Made by a program: the position numbers and the translations under genes
Notes under the pieces: model-generated
Told to the model about the DNA's origin: nothing
Databases searched by the model: none
The model's input: only the letters and a program-made list of their open reading frames with translations
In this document: positions 37,900 to 52,039 of the stretch, piece by piece
How positions within the stretch are numbered: the first letter of the stretch is position 1
Layout of the letters: the number at the start of each line of letters is the position of its first letter
Assembly (NCBI GenBank): GCA_964057225.1
Contig: OZ059900.1
Span: 2,304,501 to 2,368,500 of the forward strand
Direction of reading: 5' to 3'
DNA from: Auanema rhodensis
Lineage: Eukaryota > Nematoda > Chromadorea > Rhabditida > Rhabditidae
Length of the DNA stretch: 64,000 nucleotides

Positions 37900-39637
37900 T
37901 TTAACACCATATACTCACCGATTTTTGGTACAAAATCTGTAATACTTGTAAATTTTGATCATATTTGTTAAGATTCGAGAATCAAACACACAATACACGA
38001 AATAAGTTTATTTTGACGAGTTTGCACTGGTATTTATTCATTTTGATCAAAAAAGGTCGAAAATAGAAAGAATTTTTGAATTTTCCGAGTTTTGAGTCTA
38101 ATTTGGCTAAATCGCTCATATATATGATCAAAAGCATAGTTTTATTGTCTATGACAACAAAAGTCATCAATTAAACGCTAGTGATATTTAAATACTGAAT
38201 TTCGCTCAAATAGCATTACTACACTAAGTATGGTCGTTTTTATGCCTTTAACACCATATACTCACCGATTTTTGGTACAAAATCTGTAATACTCGTAAAT
38301 TTTGATCATATTCGGTGAGATTCGAGAATCAAACACACAATACACGAAATAAGTTTATTTTGACGAGTTTGCACTGGTATTTATTCATTTTGATCAAAAA
38401 AGGTCGAAAATAGAAAGAATTTTTGAATTTTCCGAGTTTTGAGTCCAATTGGGCTAAATCGCTCATATATATGATCAAAAGCATAGTTTTACTGTCTATG
38501 ATAACAAAAGTCTTCAAATATACACTAATAATGATTGAATCACTGAATTTCACTCAAATAGCATTACTACACTAAGTATGGTCGTTTTTATGCCTTTAAC
38601 ACCATATACTCACCGATTTTTGGTACAAAATCTGTAATACTTGTAAATTTTGATCATATTCGTTAAGATTTGAGAATCGAACATACAATACACAAAATCA
38701 GTCTATTTTTATGAGCTTGCACTGATATATATTCATTTTGATCAAAAAAGGTCGAAAATAGAAAGAATTTTTGAAATTTCCGAGTTTTGAGTCTAATTTG
38801 GCTAAATCGCTCATATATATGATCAGAAGCATAGTTTTAATGTCTATGACAACAAAAATCATCAATTAAACGCTAGTGATGTTTAAATACTGATTTTTGC
38901 TCAAATAGCATTACTACACTAAGTATGGTCGTTTTTATGCCTTTAACACCATATACTCACCGATTTTTGGTACAAAATCTGTAATACTCGTAAAATTTGA
39001 TAATATTTGTTAAGATTTGAGAATCAAACACACAATACACAAAATCAGTCTATTTTTATGAGTTTACACTGATATATATTCATTTTCATCAAAAAAGGTC
39101 GAAAATAGAAAGAATTTTTGAATTTTCCGAGTTTTGAGTCGAATTGGGCTAAATCGCTCATATATATGATCAAAAGCATAGTTTTACTGTCTATGATAAC
39201 AAAAGTCTTCAAATATACACTAATAATGATTAAATCACTGAATTTCACTCAAATAGCATTACTACACTAAGTATGGTCGTTTTTATGCCTTTAACACCAT
39301 ATACTCACCGATTTTTGGTACAAAATCTGTAATACTTGTAAATTTTGATCATATTTGTTAAGATTCGAGAATCAAACACATAATACACAAAATAAGTCTA
39401 TTTTTACAAGTTTGCACTGATATGTATTCATTTTGATCAAAAAAGGTCGAAAATAGAAAGAATTTTTGAAATTTCCGAGTTTTGAGTCTAATTTGGCTAA
39501 ATCGCTCATATATATGATCAAAAGCATAGTTTTACTGTCTATGATAACAAAAGTCTTCAAATATACACTAATAATGTGTAAATCACTGAATTTCACTCAA
39601 ATAGCTTTACTACACTAAGTATGGTCGTTTTTATGCC

Positions 39638-39984
39638 TTTAACACCATATACTCACCGATTTTTGGTACAAAATCTGTAATACTTGTAAATTTTGATCAT
39701 ATTTGTTAAGATTCGAGAATCAAACACATAATACACAAAATAAGTCTATTTTTACAAGTTTGCACTGATATTTATTCATTTTGATCAAAAAAGGTCGAAA
39801 ATAGAAAGAATTTTTGAAATTTCCGAGTTTTGAGTCTAATTTGGCTAAATCGCTCATATATATGATCAAAAGCATAGTTTTACTGTCTATGATAACAAAA
39901 ATCATCAATTAAACGCTAGTGATGTTTAAATACTGATTTTTGCTCAAATAGCATTACTACACTAAGTATGGTCGTTTTTATGCC
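39638..39984 (+). repeat. Chimeric unit at the three-unit expansion of HOR D
   Basis: Through GATAACAAAA (to about 39900) it equals the unit at 34537/40681. It then continues ATCATCAATTAAACG and CTGATTTTTGCTC exactly as the unit at 38595 ends. The next unit repeats 38942. The breakpoint sits in the shared ACAAAA, and the unit length becomes 347, that of its 3' donor. This directly records an unequal exchange that added 1043 bp. Confidence 0.88.
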
Positions 39985-41376
39985 TTTAACACCATATACT
40001 CACCGATTTTTGGTACAAAATCTGTAATACTCGTAAAATTTGATAATATTTGTTAAGATTTGAGAATCAAACACACAATACACAAAATCAGTCTATTTTT
40101 ATGAGTTTACACTGATATATATTCATTTTCATCAAAAAAGGTCGAAAATAGAAAGAATTTTTGAATTTTCCGAGTTTTGAGTCGAATTGGGCTAAATCGC
40201 TCATATATATGATCAAAAGCATAGTTTTACTGTCTATGATAACAAAAGTCTTCAAATATACACTAATAATGATTAAATCACTGAATTTCACTCAAATAGC
40301 ATTACTACACTAAGTATGGTCGTTTTTATGCCTTTAACACCATATACTCACCGATTTTTGGTACAAAATCTGTAATACTTGTAAATTTTGATCATATTTG
40401 TTAAGATTCGAGAATCAAACACATAATACACAAAATAAGTCTATTTTTACAAGTTTGCACTGATATTTATTCATTTTGATCAAAAAAGGTCGAAAATAGA
40501 AAGAATTTTTGAAATTTCCGAGTTTTGAGTCTAATTTGGCTAAATCGCTCATATATATGATCAAAAGCATAGTTTTACTGTCTATGATAACAAAAGTCTT
40601 CAAATATACACTAATAATGTGTAAATCACTGAATTTCACTCAAATAGCTTTACTACACTAAGTATGGTCGTTTTTATGCCTTTAACACCATATACTCACC
40701 GATTTTTGGTACAAAATCTGTAATACTTGTAAATTTTGATCATATTTGTTAAGATTCGAGAATCAAACACATAATACACAAAATAAGTCTATTTTTACAA
40801 GTTTGCACTGATATTTATTCATTTTGATCAAAAAAGGTCGAAAATAGAAAGAATTTTTGAAATTTCCGAGTTTTGAGTCTAATTTGGCTAAATCGCTCAT
40901 ATATATGATCAAAAGCATAGTTTTACTGTCTATGATAACAAAAGTCTTCAAATATACACTAATAATGATTAAATCACTGAATTTCACTCAAATAGCATTA
41001 CTACACTAAGTATGGTCATTTTTATGCCTTTAACACCATATACTCACCGATTTTTGGTACAAAATCTGTAATACTTGTAAATTTTGATCATATTTGTTAA
41101 GATTCGAGAATCAAACACATAATACACAAAATAAGTCTATTTTTACAAGTTTGCACTGATATTTATTCATTTTGATCAAAAAAGGTCGAAAATAGAAAGC
41201 ATTTTTGAAATTTCCGAGTTTTGAGTCTAATTTGGCTAAATCGCTCATATATATGATCAAAAGCATAGTTTTACTGTCTATGATAACAAAAGTCTTCAAA
41301 TATACACTAATAATGTGTAAATCACTGAATTTCACTCAAATAGCATTACTACACTAAGTATGGTCGTTTTTATGCC

Positions 41377-41610
41377 TTACAAGTTTGCACTGATATTTAT
41401 TCATTTTGATCAAAAAAGGTCGAAAATAGAAAGAATTTTTGAATTTTCCGAGTTTTGAGTCGAATTGGGCTAAATCGCTCATATATATGATCAAAAGCAT
41501 AGTTTTACTGTCTATGATAACAAAAGTCTTCAAATATACACTAATAATGATTAAATCACTGAATTTCACTCAAATAGCATTACTACACTAAGTATGGTCG
41601 TTTTTATGCC
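41377..41610 (+). repeat. 234-bp truncated unit (copy 2)
   Basis: The same junction ATGCCTTACAAGTTTGC as at 35233 and the same 114-bp loss, again after a CACATAATACACAAAATAAG unit. The defective unit was amplified with HOR D and was not eliminated. Confidence 0.95.
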
Positions 41611-43349
41611 TTTAACACCATATACTCACCGATTTTTGGTACAAAATCTGTAATACTTGTAAATTTTGATCATATTCGTTAAGATTTGAGAATCAAACAT
41701 ACAATACACAAAATCAGTCTATGTTTATGAGCTTGCACTGATATATATTCATTTTGATCAAAAAAGGTCGAAAATAGAAAGAATTTTTGAAATTTCCGAG
41801 TTTTGAGTCTAATTTGGCTAAATCGCTCATATATATGATCAAAAGCATAGTTTTATTGTCTATGACAACAAAAGTCATCAATTAAACGCTAGTGATGTTT
41901 AAATACTGAATTTCGCTCAAATAGCATTACTACACTAAGTATGGTCGTTTTTATGCCTTTAACACCATATACTCACCGATTTTTGGTACAAAATCTGTAA
42001 TACTCGTAAATTTTGATCATATTCGTTAAGATTTGAGAATCAAACATACAATACACAAAATCAGTCTATTTTTATGAGCTTGCACTGATATATATTCATT
42101 TTGATCAAAAAAGGTCGAAAATAGAAAGAATTTTCGAATTTTCCGAGTTTTGAGTCCAATTGGGCTAAATCGCTCATATATATGATCAAAAGCATAGTTT
42201 TACTGTCTATGATAACAAAAGTCTTCAAATATACACTAATGATGTGTAAATCACTGAATTTCACTCAAATAGCTTTACTACACTAAGTATGGTCGTTTTT
42301 ATGCCTTTAACACCATATACTCACCGATTTTTGGTACAAAATCTGTAATACTCGTAAATTTTGATCATATTCGTTAAGATTTGAGAATCAAACATACAAT
42401 ACACAAAATCAGTCTATTTTTATGAGCTTGCACTGATATATATTCATTTTGATCAAAAAAGGTCGAAAATAGAAAGAATTTTCGAATTTTCCGAGTTTTG
42501 AGTCCAATTGGGCTAAATCGCTCATATATATGATCAAAAGCATAGTTTTACTGTCTATGATAACAAAAGTCTTCAAATATACACTAATGATGTGTAAATC
42601 ACTGAATTTCACTCAAATAGCTTTACTACACTAAGTATGGTCGTTTTTATGCCTTTAACACCATATACTCACCGATTTTTGGTACAAAATCTGTAATACT
42701 CGTAAATTTTGATCATATCCGTTAAGATTCGAGAATCAAACACACAATACACGAAATAAGTTTATTTTTACGAGTTTGCACTGATATTTATTCATTTTGA
42801 TCAAAAAAGGTCGAAAATAGAAAGAATTTTTGAATTTTCCGAGTTTTGAGTCCAATTGGGCTAAATCGCTCATATATATGATCAAAAGCATAGTTTCACT
42901 GTCTATGATAACAAAAGTCTTCAAATATACACTAGTAATGATTAAATCACTGAATTTCACTCAAATAGCTTTACTACACTAAGTATGGTCGTTTTTATGC
43001 CTTTAACACCATATACTCACCGATTTTTGGTACAAAATCTGTAATACTCGTAAATTTTGATCATATCCGTTAAGATTCGAGAATCAAACACACAATACAC
43101 GAAATAAGTTTATTTTCACGAGTTTGCACTGATATTTATTCATTTTGATCAAAAAAGGTCGAAAATAGAAAGAATTTTTGAATTTTCCGAGTTTTGAGTC
43201 CAATTGGGCTAAATCGCTCATATATATGATCAAAAGCATAGTTTCACTGTCTATGATAACAAAAGTCTTCAAATATACACTAGTAATGATTAAATCACTG
43301 AATTTCACTCAAATAGCATTACTACACTAAGTATGGTCGTTTTTATGCC
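41611..43349 (+). repeat. Five units with two adjacent near-identical pairs
   Basis: Units start at 41611, 41958, 42306, 42654 and 43002. Units 41958 and 42306 look identical, both with the rare GAATTTTCGAATTTTCC and CACTAATGATGTGTAAATC. Units 42654 and 43002 are both the CATATCCG/GTTTCACTG type and differ by TTTTCACGAG near 43115 and by the GCTTTAC/GCATTAC ending. Unit 41611 has private TATGTTTATGAG near 41720. Confidence 0.88.
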
Positions 43350-46300
43350 TTTAACACCATATACTCACCGATTTTTGGTACAAAATCTGTAATACTTGTA
43401 AATTTTGATCATATTCGTTAAGATTTGAGAATCAAACACATAATACACGAAATAAGTTTATTTTTACAAGTTTGCACTGATATTTATTCATTTTGATCAA
43501 AAAAGGTCGAAAATAGAAAGAATTTTTGAAATTTCCGAGTTTTGAGTCTAATTTGGCTAAATCGCTCATATATATGATCAAAAGCATAGTTTTATTGTCT
43601 ATGACAACAAAAGTCATCAATTAAACGCTAGTGATGTTTAAATACTGAATTTCGCTCAAATAGCATTACTACACTAAGTATGGTCGTTTTTATGCCTTTA
43701 ACACCATATACTCACCGATTTTTGGTACAAAATCTGTAATACTCGTAAATTTTGATCATATTCGTTAAGATTTGAGAATCAAACATACAATACACAAAAT
43801 CAGTCTATTTTTATGAGCTTGCACTGATATATATTCATTTTGATCAAAAAAGGTCGAAAATAGAAAGAATTTTCGAATTTTCCGAGTTTTGAGTCCAATT
43901 GGGCTAAATCGCTCATATATATGATCAAAAGCATAGTTTTACTGTCTATGATAACAAAAGTCTTCAAATATACACTAATGATGTGTAAATCACTGAATTT
44001 CACTCAAATAGCTTTACTACACTAAGTATGGTCGTTTTTATGCCTTTAACACCATATACTCACCGATTTTTGGTACAAAATCTGTAATACTCGTAAATTT
44101 TGATCATATTCGTTAAGATTTGAGAATCAAACATACAATACACAAAATCAGTCTATTTTTATGAGCTTGCACTGATATATATTCATTTTGATCAAAAAAG
44201 GTCGAAAATAGAAAGAATTTTTGAAATTTCCGAGTTTTGAGTCTAATTTGGCTAAATCGCTCATATATATGATCAAAAGCATAGTTTTACTGTCTATGAT
44301 AACAAAAGTCTTCAAATATACACTAATAATGTGTAAATCACTGAATTTCACTCAAATAGCTTTACTACACTAAGTATGGTCGTTTTTATGCCTTTAACAC
44401 CATATACTCAACGATTTTTGGTACAAAATCTGTAATACTCGTAAATTTTGATCATATTCGTTAAGATTTGAGAATCAAACATACGATACACAAAATCAGT
44501 CTATTTTTATGAGCTTGCACTGATATATATTCATTTTGATCAAAAAAGGTCGAAAATAGAAAGAATTTTTGAAATTTCCGAGTTTTGAGTCTAATTTGGC
44601 TAAATCGCTCATATACATGATCAGAAGCATAGTTTTATTGTCTATGACAACAAAAGTCATCAATTAAACGCTAGTGATGTTTAAATACTGATTTTCGCTC
44701 AAATAGCATTACTACACTAAGTATGGTCGTTTTTATGTCTTTAACACCATATACTCACCGATTTTTGGTACAAAATCTGTAATACTCGTAAATTTTGATC
44801 ATATTCGTTAAGATTTGAAAATCAAACACACAATAAACAAAATCAGTCTATTTTTATGAGTTTGCACTGATATATATTCATTTTGATCAAAAAAGGTCGA
44901 AAATAGAAAGAATTTTTGAATTTTCCGAGTTTTGAGTCCAATTGGGCTAAATCGCTCATATATATGATCAAAAGCATAGTTTTACTGTCTATGATAACAA
45001 AAGTCTTCAAATATACACTAATAATGATTAAATCACTGAATTTCACTCAAATAGCATTACTACACTAAGTATGGTCGTTTTTATGCCTTTAACACCATAT
45101 ACTCACCGATTTTTGGTACAAAATCTGTGATACTCGTAAATTTTGATCATATTCGTTAAGATTTGAAAATCAAACACACAATAAACAAAATCAGTCTATT
45201 TTTATGAGTTTGCACTGATATATATTCATTTTGATCAAAAAAGGTCGAAAATAGAAAGAATTTTTGAAATTTCCGAGTTTTGAGTCTAATTTGGCTAAAT
45301 CGCTCATATATAAGATCAAAAGCATAGTTTTACTGTCTATGATAACAAAAGTCTTCAAATATACACTAATAATGATTAAATCACTGATTTTCAGTCAAAT
45401 AGCATTACTACACTAAGTATGGTCGTTTTTATGCCTTTAACACCATATACTCACCGATTTTTGGTACAAAATCTGTAATACTCGTAAATTTCGATCATAT
45501 TCGTTAAGATTTGAAGATCAAACACACAATAAACAAAATCAGTCTATTTTTATGAGTTTGCACTGATATATATTCATTTTGATCAAAAAAGGTCGAAAAT
45601 AGAAAGAATTTTTGAATTTTCCGAGTTTTGAGTCCAATTGGGCTAAATCGCTCATATATATGATCAAAAGCATAGTTTTACTGTCTATGATAACAAAAGT
45701 TTTCAAATATACACTAATAATGATTAAATCACTGATTTTCAGTCAAATAGCATTACTACACTAAGTATGGTCGTTTTTATGCCTTTAACACCATATACTC
45801 ACCGATTTTTGGTACAAAATCTGTAATACTTGTAAATTTTGATCATATTTGTTAAGATTCGAGAATCAAACACATAATACACGAAATAAGTCTATTTTTA
45901 CAAGTTTGCACTGATATTTATTCATTTTGATCAAAAAAGGTCGAAAATAGAAAGAATTTTTGAAATTTCCGAGTTTTGAGTCTAATTTGGCTAAATCGCT
46001 CATATACATGATCAGAAGCATAGTTTTATTGTCTATGACAACAAAAATCATCAATTAAACGCTAGTGATGTTTAAATACTGATTTTCGCTCAAATAGCAT
46101 TACTACACTAAGTATGGTCGTTTTTATGCCTTTAACACCATATACTCACCGATTTTTGGTACAAAATCTGTAATACTCGTAAATTTTGATCATATTCGTT
46201 AAGATTTGAAAATCAAACACACAATAAACAAAATCAGTCTATTTTTATGAGTTTGCACTGATATATATTCATTTTGATCAAAAAAGGTCGAAAATAGAAA

Positions 46301-48215
46301 GAATTTTTGAATTTTCCGAGTTTTGAGTCCAATTGGGCTAAATCGCTCATATATATGATCAAAAGCATAGTTTTACTGTCTATGATAACAAAAGTCTTCA
46401 AATATACACTAATAATGATTAAATCACTGATTTTCAGTCAAATAGCATTACTACACTAAGTATGGTCGTTTTTATGCCTTTAACACCATATACTCACCGA
46501 TTTTTGGTACAAAATCTGTAATACTTGTAAATTTTGATCATATTTGTTAAGATTCGAGAATCAAACACATAATACACGAAATAAGTCTATTTTTACAAGT
46601 TTGCACTGATATTTATTCATTTTGATCAAAAAAGGTCGAAAATAGAAAGAATTTTTGAAATTTCCGAGTTTTGAGTCCAATTTGGCTAAATCGTTCATAT
46701 ATAAGATCAAAAGCATAGTTTTATTGTCTATAACAACAAAAGTCATCAATTAAACGCTAGTGATATTTAAATACTGATTTTCGCTCAAGTAGCATTACTA
46801 CACTAAGTATGGTCGTTTTTATGCCTTTAACACCATATACTCACCGATTTTTGGTACAAAATCTGTAATACTTGTAAATTTTGATCATATTCGTTAAGAT
46901 TTGAGAATCGAACATACAATACACAAAATCAGTCTATTTTTACAAGTTTGCACTGATATTTATTCATTTTGATCAAAAAAGGTCGAAAATAGAAAGAATT
47001 TTTGAAATTTCCGAGTTTTGAGTCCAATTTGGCTAAATCGCTCATATATATGATCAAAAGCATAGTTTTATTGTCTATGACAACAAAAGTCATCAATTAA
47101 ACGCTAGTGATATTTAAATACTGATTTTCGCTCAAGTAGCATTACTACACTAAGTATGGTCGTTTTTATGCCTTTAACACCATATACTCACCGATTTTTG
47201 GTACAAAATCTGTAATACTCGTAAAATTTGATCATATTTGTTAAGATTTGAGAATCAAACACACAATACACAAAATCAGTCTATTTTCATGAGTTTACAC
47301 TGATATATATTCATTTTCATCAAAAAAGGTCGAAAATAGAAAGAATTTTTGAATTTTCCGAGTTTTGAGTCGAATTGGGCTAAATCGCTCATATATATGA
47401 TCAAAAGCATAGTTTTACTGTCTATGATAACAAAAGTCTTCAAATATACACTAATAATGATTAAATCACTGAATTTCACTCAAATAGCATTACTACACTA
47501 AGTATGGTCGTTTTTATGCCTTTAACACCATATACTCACCGATTTTTGGTACAAAATCTGTAATACTTGTAAATTTTGATCATATTTGTTAAGATTCGAG
47601 AATCAAACACATAATACACAAAATAAGTCTATTTTTACAAGTTTGCACTGATATTTATTCATTTTGATCAAAAAAGGTCGAAAATAGAAAGAATTTTTGA
47701 AATTTCCGAGTTTTGAGTCCAATTTGGCTAAATCGCTCATATATATGATCAAAAGCATAGTTTTATTGTCTATAACAACAAAAGTCATCAATTAAACGCT
47801 AGTGATGTTTAAATACTGAATTTCGCTCAAATAGCATTACTACACTAAGTATGGTCGTTTTTATGCCTTTAACACCATATACTCACCGGTTTTTTGTACA
47901 AAATCTGTAATACTCGTAAATTTTGATCATATTCGTTAAGATTTGAGAATCAAACATACAATACACAAAATCAGTCTATTTTTATGAGCTTGTACTGATA
48001 TATATTCATTTTGATCAAAAAAGGTCGAAAATAGAAAGAATTTTTGAAATTTCCGAGTTTTGAGTCTAATTTGGCTAAATCGCTCATATATATGATCAAA
48101 AGCATAGTTTTACTGTCTATGATAACAAAAGTCTTCAAATATACACTAATAATGTGTAAATCACTGAATTTCACTCAAATAGCTTTACTACACTAAGTAT
48201 GGTCGTTTTTATGCC
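43350..48215 (+). repeat. HOR E, copy 1: 14-mer of 4866 bp
   Basis: Units start at 43350, 43697, 44045, 44393, 44740, 45088, 45436, 45784, 46131, 46479, 46826, 47173, 47521 and 47868. Marker order: GAATTTTCGAA in 43697; ACTCAACGATT and CATATACATG in 44393; ACACAATAAACAAAATC in 44740, 45088, 45436 and 46131; GATTTTCAGTCAAATAG in 45088, 45436 and 46131. Private bases include ATGTC for ATGCC at 44738, TACGATAC near 44485, GAAGATCAAAC near 45513 and CACCGGTTTTTTG near 47886. Confidence 0.92.
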
Positions 48216-51200
48216 TTTAACACCATATACTCAACGATTTTTGGTACAAAATCTGTAATACTCGTAAATTTTGATCATATTCGTTAAGATTTGAGAATCA
48301 AACACATAATACACGAAATAAGTTTATTTTTACAAGTTTGCACTGATATTTATTCATTTTGATCAAAAAAGGTCGAAAATAGAAAGAATTTTTGAAATTT
48401 CCGAGTTTTGAGTCTAATTTGGCTAAATCGCTCATATATATGATCAAAAGCATAGTTTTATTGTCTATGACAACAAAAGTCATCAATTAAACGCTAGTGA
48501 TGTTTAAATACTGAATTTCGCTCAAATAGCATTACTACACTAAGTATGGTCGTTTTTATGCCTTTAACACCATATACTCACCGATTTTTGGTACAAAATC
48601 TGTAATACTCGTAAATTTTGATCATATTCGTTAAGATTTGAGAATCAAACATACAATACACAAAATCAGTCTATTTTTATGAGCTTGCACTGATATATAT
48701 TCATTTTGATCAAAAAAGGTCGAAAATAGAAAGAATTTTCGAATTTTCCGAGTTTTGAGTCCAATTGGGCTAAATCGCTCATATATATGATCAAAAGCAT
48801 AGTTTTACTGTCTATGATAACAAAAGTCTTCAAATATACACTAATGATGTGTAAATCACTGAATTTCACTCAAATAGCTTTACTACACTAAGTATGGTCG
48901 TTTTTATGCCTTTAACACCATATACTCACCGATTTTTGGTACAAAATCTGTAATACTCGTAAATTTTGATCATATTCGTTAAGATTTGAGAATCAAACAT
49001 ACAATACACAAAATCAGTCTATTTTTATGAGCTTGCACTGATATATATTCATTTTGATCAAAAAAGGTCGAAAATAGAAAGAATTTTTGAAATTTCCGAG
49101 TTTTGAGTCCAATTTGGCTAAATCGCTCATATATATGATCAAAAGCATAGTTTTACTGTCTATGATAACAAAAGTCTTCAAATATACACTAATAATGTGT
49201 AAATCACTGAATTTCACTCAAATAGCTTTACTACACTAAGTATGGTCGTTTTTATGCCTTTAACACCATATACTCAACGATTTTTGGTACAAAATCTGTA
49301 ATACTCGTAAATTTTGATCATATTCGTTAAGATTTGAGAATCAAACATACAATACACAAAATCAGTCTATTTTTATGAGCTTGCACTGATATATATTCAT
49401 TTTGATCAAAAAAGGTCGAAAATAGAAAGAATTTTTGAAATTTCCGAGTTTTGAGTCTAATTTGGCTAAATCGCTCATATACATGATCAGAAGCATAGTT
49501 TTATTGTCTATGACAACAAAAGTCATCAATTAAACGCTAGTGATGTTTAAATACTGATTTTCGCTCAAATAGCATTACTACACTAAGTATGGTCGTTTTT
49601 ATGCCTTTAACACCATATACTCACCGATTTTTGGTACAAAATCTGTAATACTCGTAAATTTTGATCATATTCGTTAAGATTTGAAAATCAAACACACAAT
49701 AAACAAAATCAGTCTATTTTTATGAGTTTGCACTGATATATATTCATTTTGATCAAAAAAGGTCGAAAATAGAAAGAATTTTTGAATTTTCCGAGTTTTG
49801 AGTCCAATTGGGCTAAATCGCTCATATATATGATCAAAAGCATAGTTTTACTGTCTATGATAACAAAAGTCTTCAAATATACACTAATAATGATTAAATC
49901 ACTGAATTTCACTCAAATAGCATTACTACACTAAGTATGGTCGTTTTTATGCCTTTAACACCATATACTCACCGATTTTTGGTACAAAATCTGTGATACT
50001 CGTAAATTTTGATCATATTCGTTAAGATTTGAAAATCAAACACACAATAAACAAAATCAGTCTATTTTTATGAGTTTGCACTGATATATATTCATTTTGA
50101 TCAAAAAAGGTCGAAAATAGAAAGAATTTTTGAAATTTCCGAGTTTTGAGTCTAATTTGGCTAAATCGCTCATATATAAGATCAAAAGCATAGTTTTACT
50201 GTCTATGATAACAAAAGTCTTCAAATATACACTAATAATGATTAAATCACTGATTTTCAGTCAAATAGCATTACTACACTAAGTATGGTCGTTTTTATGC
50301 CTTTAACACCATATACTCACCGATTTTTGGTACAAAATCTGTAATACTCGTAAATTTCGATCATATTCGTTAAGATTTGAAAATCAAACACACAATAAAC
50401 AAAATCAGTCTATTTTTATGAGTTTGCACTGATATATATTCATTTTGATCAAAAAAGGTCGAAAATAGAAAGAATTTTTGAATTTTCCGAGTTTTGAGTC
50501 CAATTGGGCTAAATCGCTCATATATATGATCAAAAGCATAGTTTTACTGTCTATGATAACAAAAGTCTTCAAATATACACTAATAATGATTAAATCACTG
50601 ATTTTCAGTCAAATAGCATTACTACACTAAGTATGGTCGTTTTTATGCCTTTAACACCATATACTCACCGATTTTTGGTACAAAATCTGTAATACTTGTA
50701 AATTTTGATCATATTTGTTAAGATTCGAGAATCAAACACATAATACACGAAATAAGTCTATTTTTACAAGTTTGCACTGATATTTATTCATTTTGATCAA
50801 AAAAGGTCGAAAATAGAAAGAATTTTTGAAATTTCCGAGTTTTGAGTCTAATTTGGCTAAATCGCTCATATACATGATCAGAAGCATAGTTTTATTGTCT
50901 ATGACAACAAAAATCATCAATTAAACGCTAGTGATGTTTAAATACTGATTTTCGCTCAAATAGCATTACTACACTAAGTATGGTCGTTTTTATGCCTTTA
51001 ACACCATATACTCACCGATTTTTGGTACAAAATCTGTAATACTCGTAAATTTTGATCATATTCGTTAAGATTTGAAAATCAAACACACAATAAACAAAAT
51101 CAGTCTATTTTTATGAGTTTGCACTGATATATATTCATTTTGATCAAAAAAGGTCGAAAATAGAAAGAATTTTTGAATTTTCCGAGTTTTGAGTCCAATT

Positions 51201-52039
51201 GGGCTAAATCGCTCATATATATGATCAAAAGCATAGTTTTACTGTCTATGATAACAAAAGTCTTCAAATATACACTAATAATGATTAAATCACTGATTTT
51301 CAGTCAAATAGCATTACTACACTAAGTATGGTCGTTTTTATGCCTTTAACACCATATACTCACCGATTTTTGGTACAAAATCTGTAATACTTGTAAATTT
51401 TGATCATATTTGTTAAGATTCGAGAATCAAACACATAATACACGAAATAAGTCTATTTTTACAAGTTTGCACTGATATTTATTCATTTTGATCAAAAAAG
51501 GTCGAAAATAGAAAGAATTTTTGAAATTTCCGAGTTTTGAGTCCAATTTGGCTAAATCGCTCATATATATGATCAAAAGCATAGTTTTATTGTCTATAAC
51601 AACAAAAGTCATCAATTAAACGCTAGTGATGTTTAAATACTGAATTTCGCTCAAATAGCATTACTACACTAAGTATGGTCGTTTTTATGCCTTTAACACC
51701 ATATACTCACCGATTTTTGGTACAAAATCTGTAATACTCGTAAATTTTGATCATATTCGTTAAGATTTGAGAATCAAACATACAATACACAAAATCAGTC
51801 TATTTTTATGAGCTTGCACTGATATATATTCATTTTGATCAAAAAAGGTCGAAAATAGAAAGAATTTTTGAAATTTCCGAGTTTTGAGTCTAATTTGGCT
51901 AAATCGCTCATATATATGATCAAAAGCATAGTTTTACTGTCTATGATAACAAAAGTCTTCAAATATACACTAATAATGTGTAAATCACTGAATTTCACTC
52001 AAATAGCTTTACTACACTAAGTATGGTCGTTTTTATGCC
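48216..52039 (+). repeat. HOR E, copy 2: shortened to 11 units (3824 bp)
   Basis: Units start at 48216, 48563, 48911, 49259, 49606, 49954, 50302, 50650, 50997, 51345 and 51692. Offset from copy 1 is 4866 bp up to 51345. Then 51692 matches 47868 at only 3824 bp, so three units equivalent to 46826, 47173 and 47521 are absent. The first unit is itself mixed: ACTCAACGATT with CTCGTAAA as at 44393, then the body of the 43350 type. Confidence 0.9.
51345..51691 (+). repeat. Chimeric unit at the three-unit deletion of HOR E
   Basis: The 5' part (TTTGTTAAGATTCGAG, CACATAATACACGAAATAAG) equals 46479. The 3' part (CATATATATG, GATGTTTAAATACTGAATTTC) equals 47521, replacing CATATATAAG and CTCAAGTAGC of 46479. 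The following unit is the 47868 type. The switch lies between about 51450 and 51570. Confidence 0.8.

Larger units (their letters stand above)
37900..41610 (+). repeat. HOR D motif, copy 2: expanded by three units
   Basis: Units start at 37900, 38247, 38595, 38942, 39290, 39638, 39985, 40333, 40681, 41029 and 41377 (truncated). Units 38247-39290 match 33146-34189 at +5101. Then 39985-41377 match 33841-35233 at +6144, because a three-unit stretch (1043 bp) is present twice. Private changes include ATGTATTCATT near 39423, GAAAGCATTTTTG near 41199 and GGTCATTTTTATG near 41016. The 5' part of 37900 (CTTGTAAA, TTTGTTAAG) differs from 32799. Confidence 0.92.
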
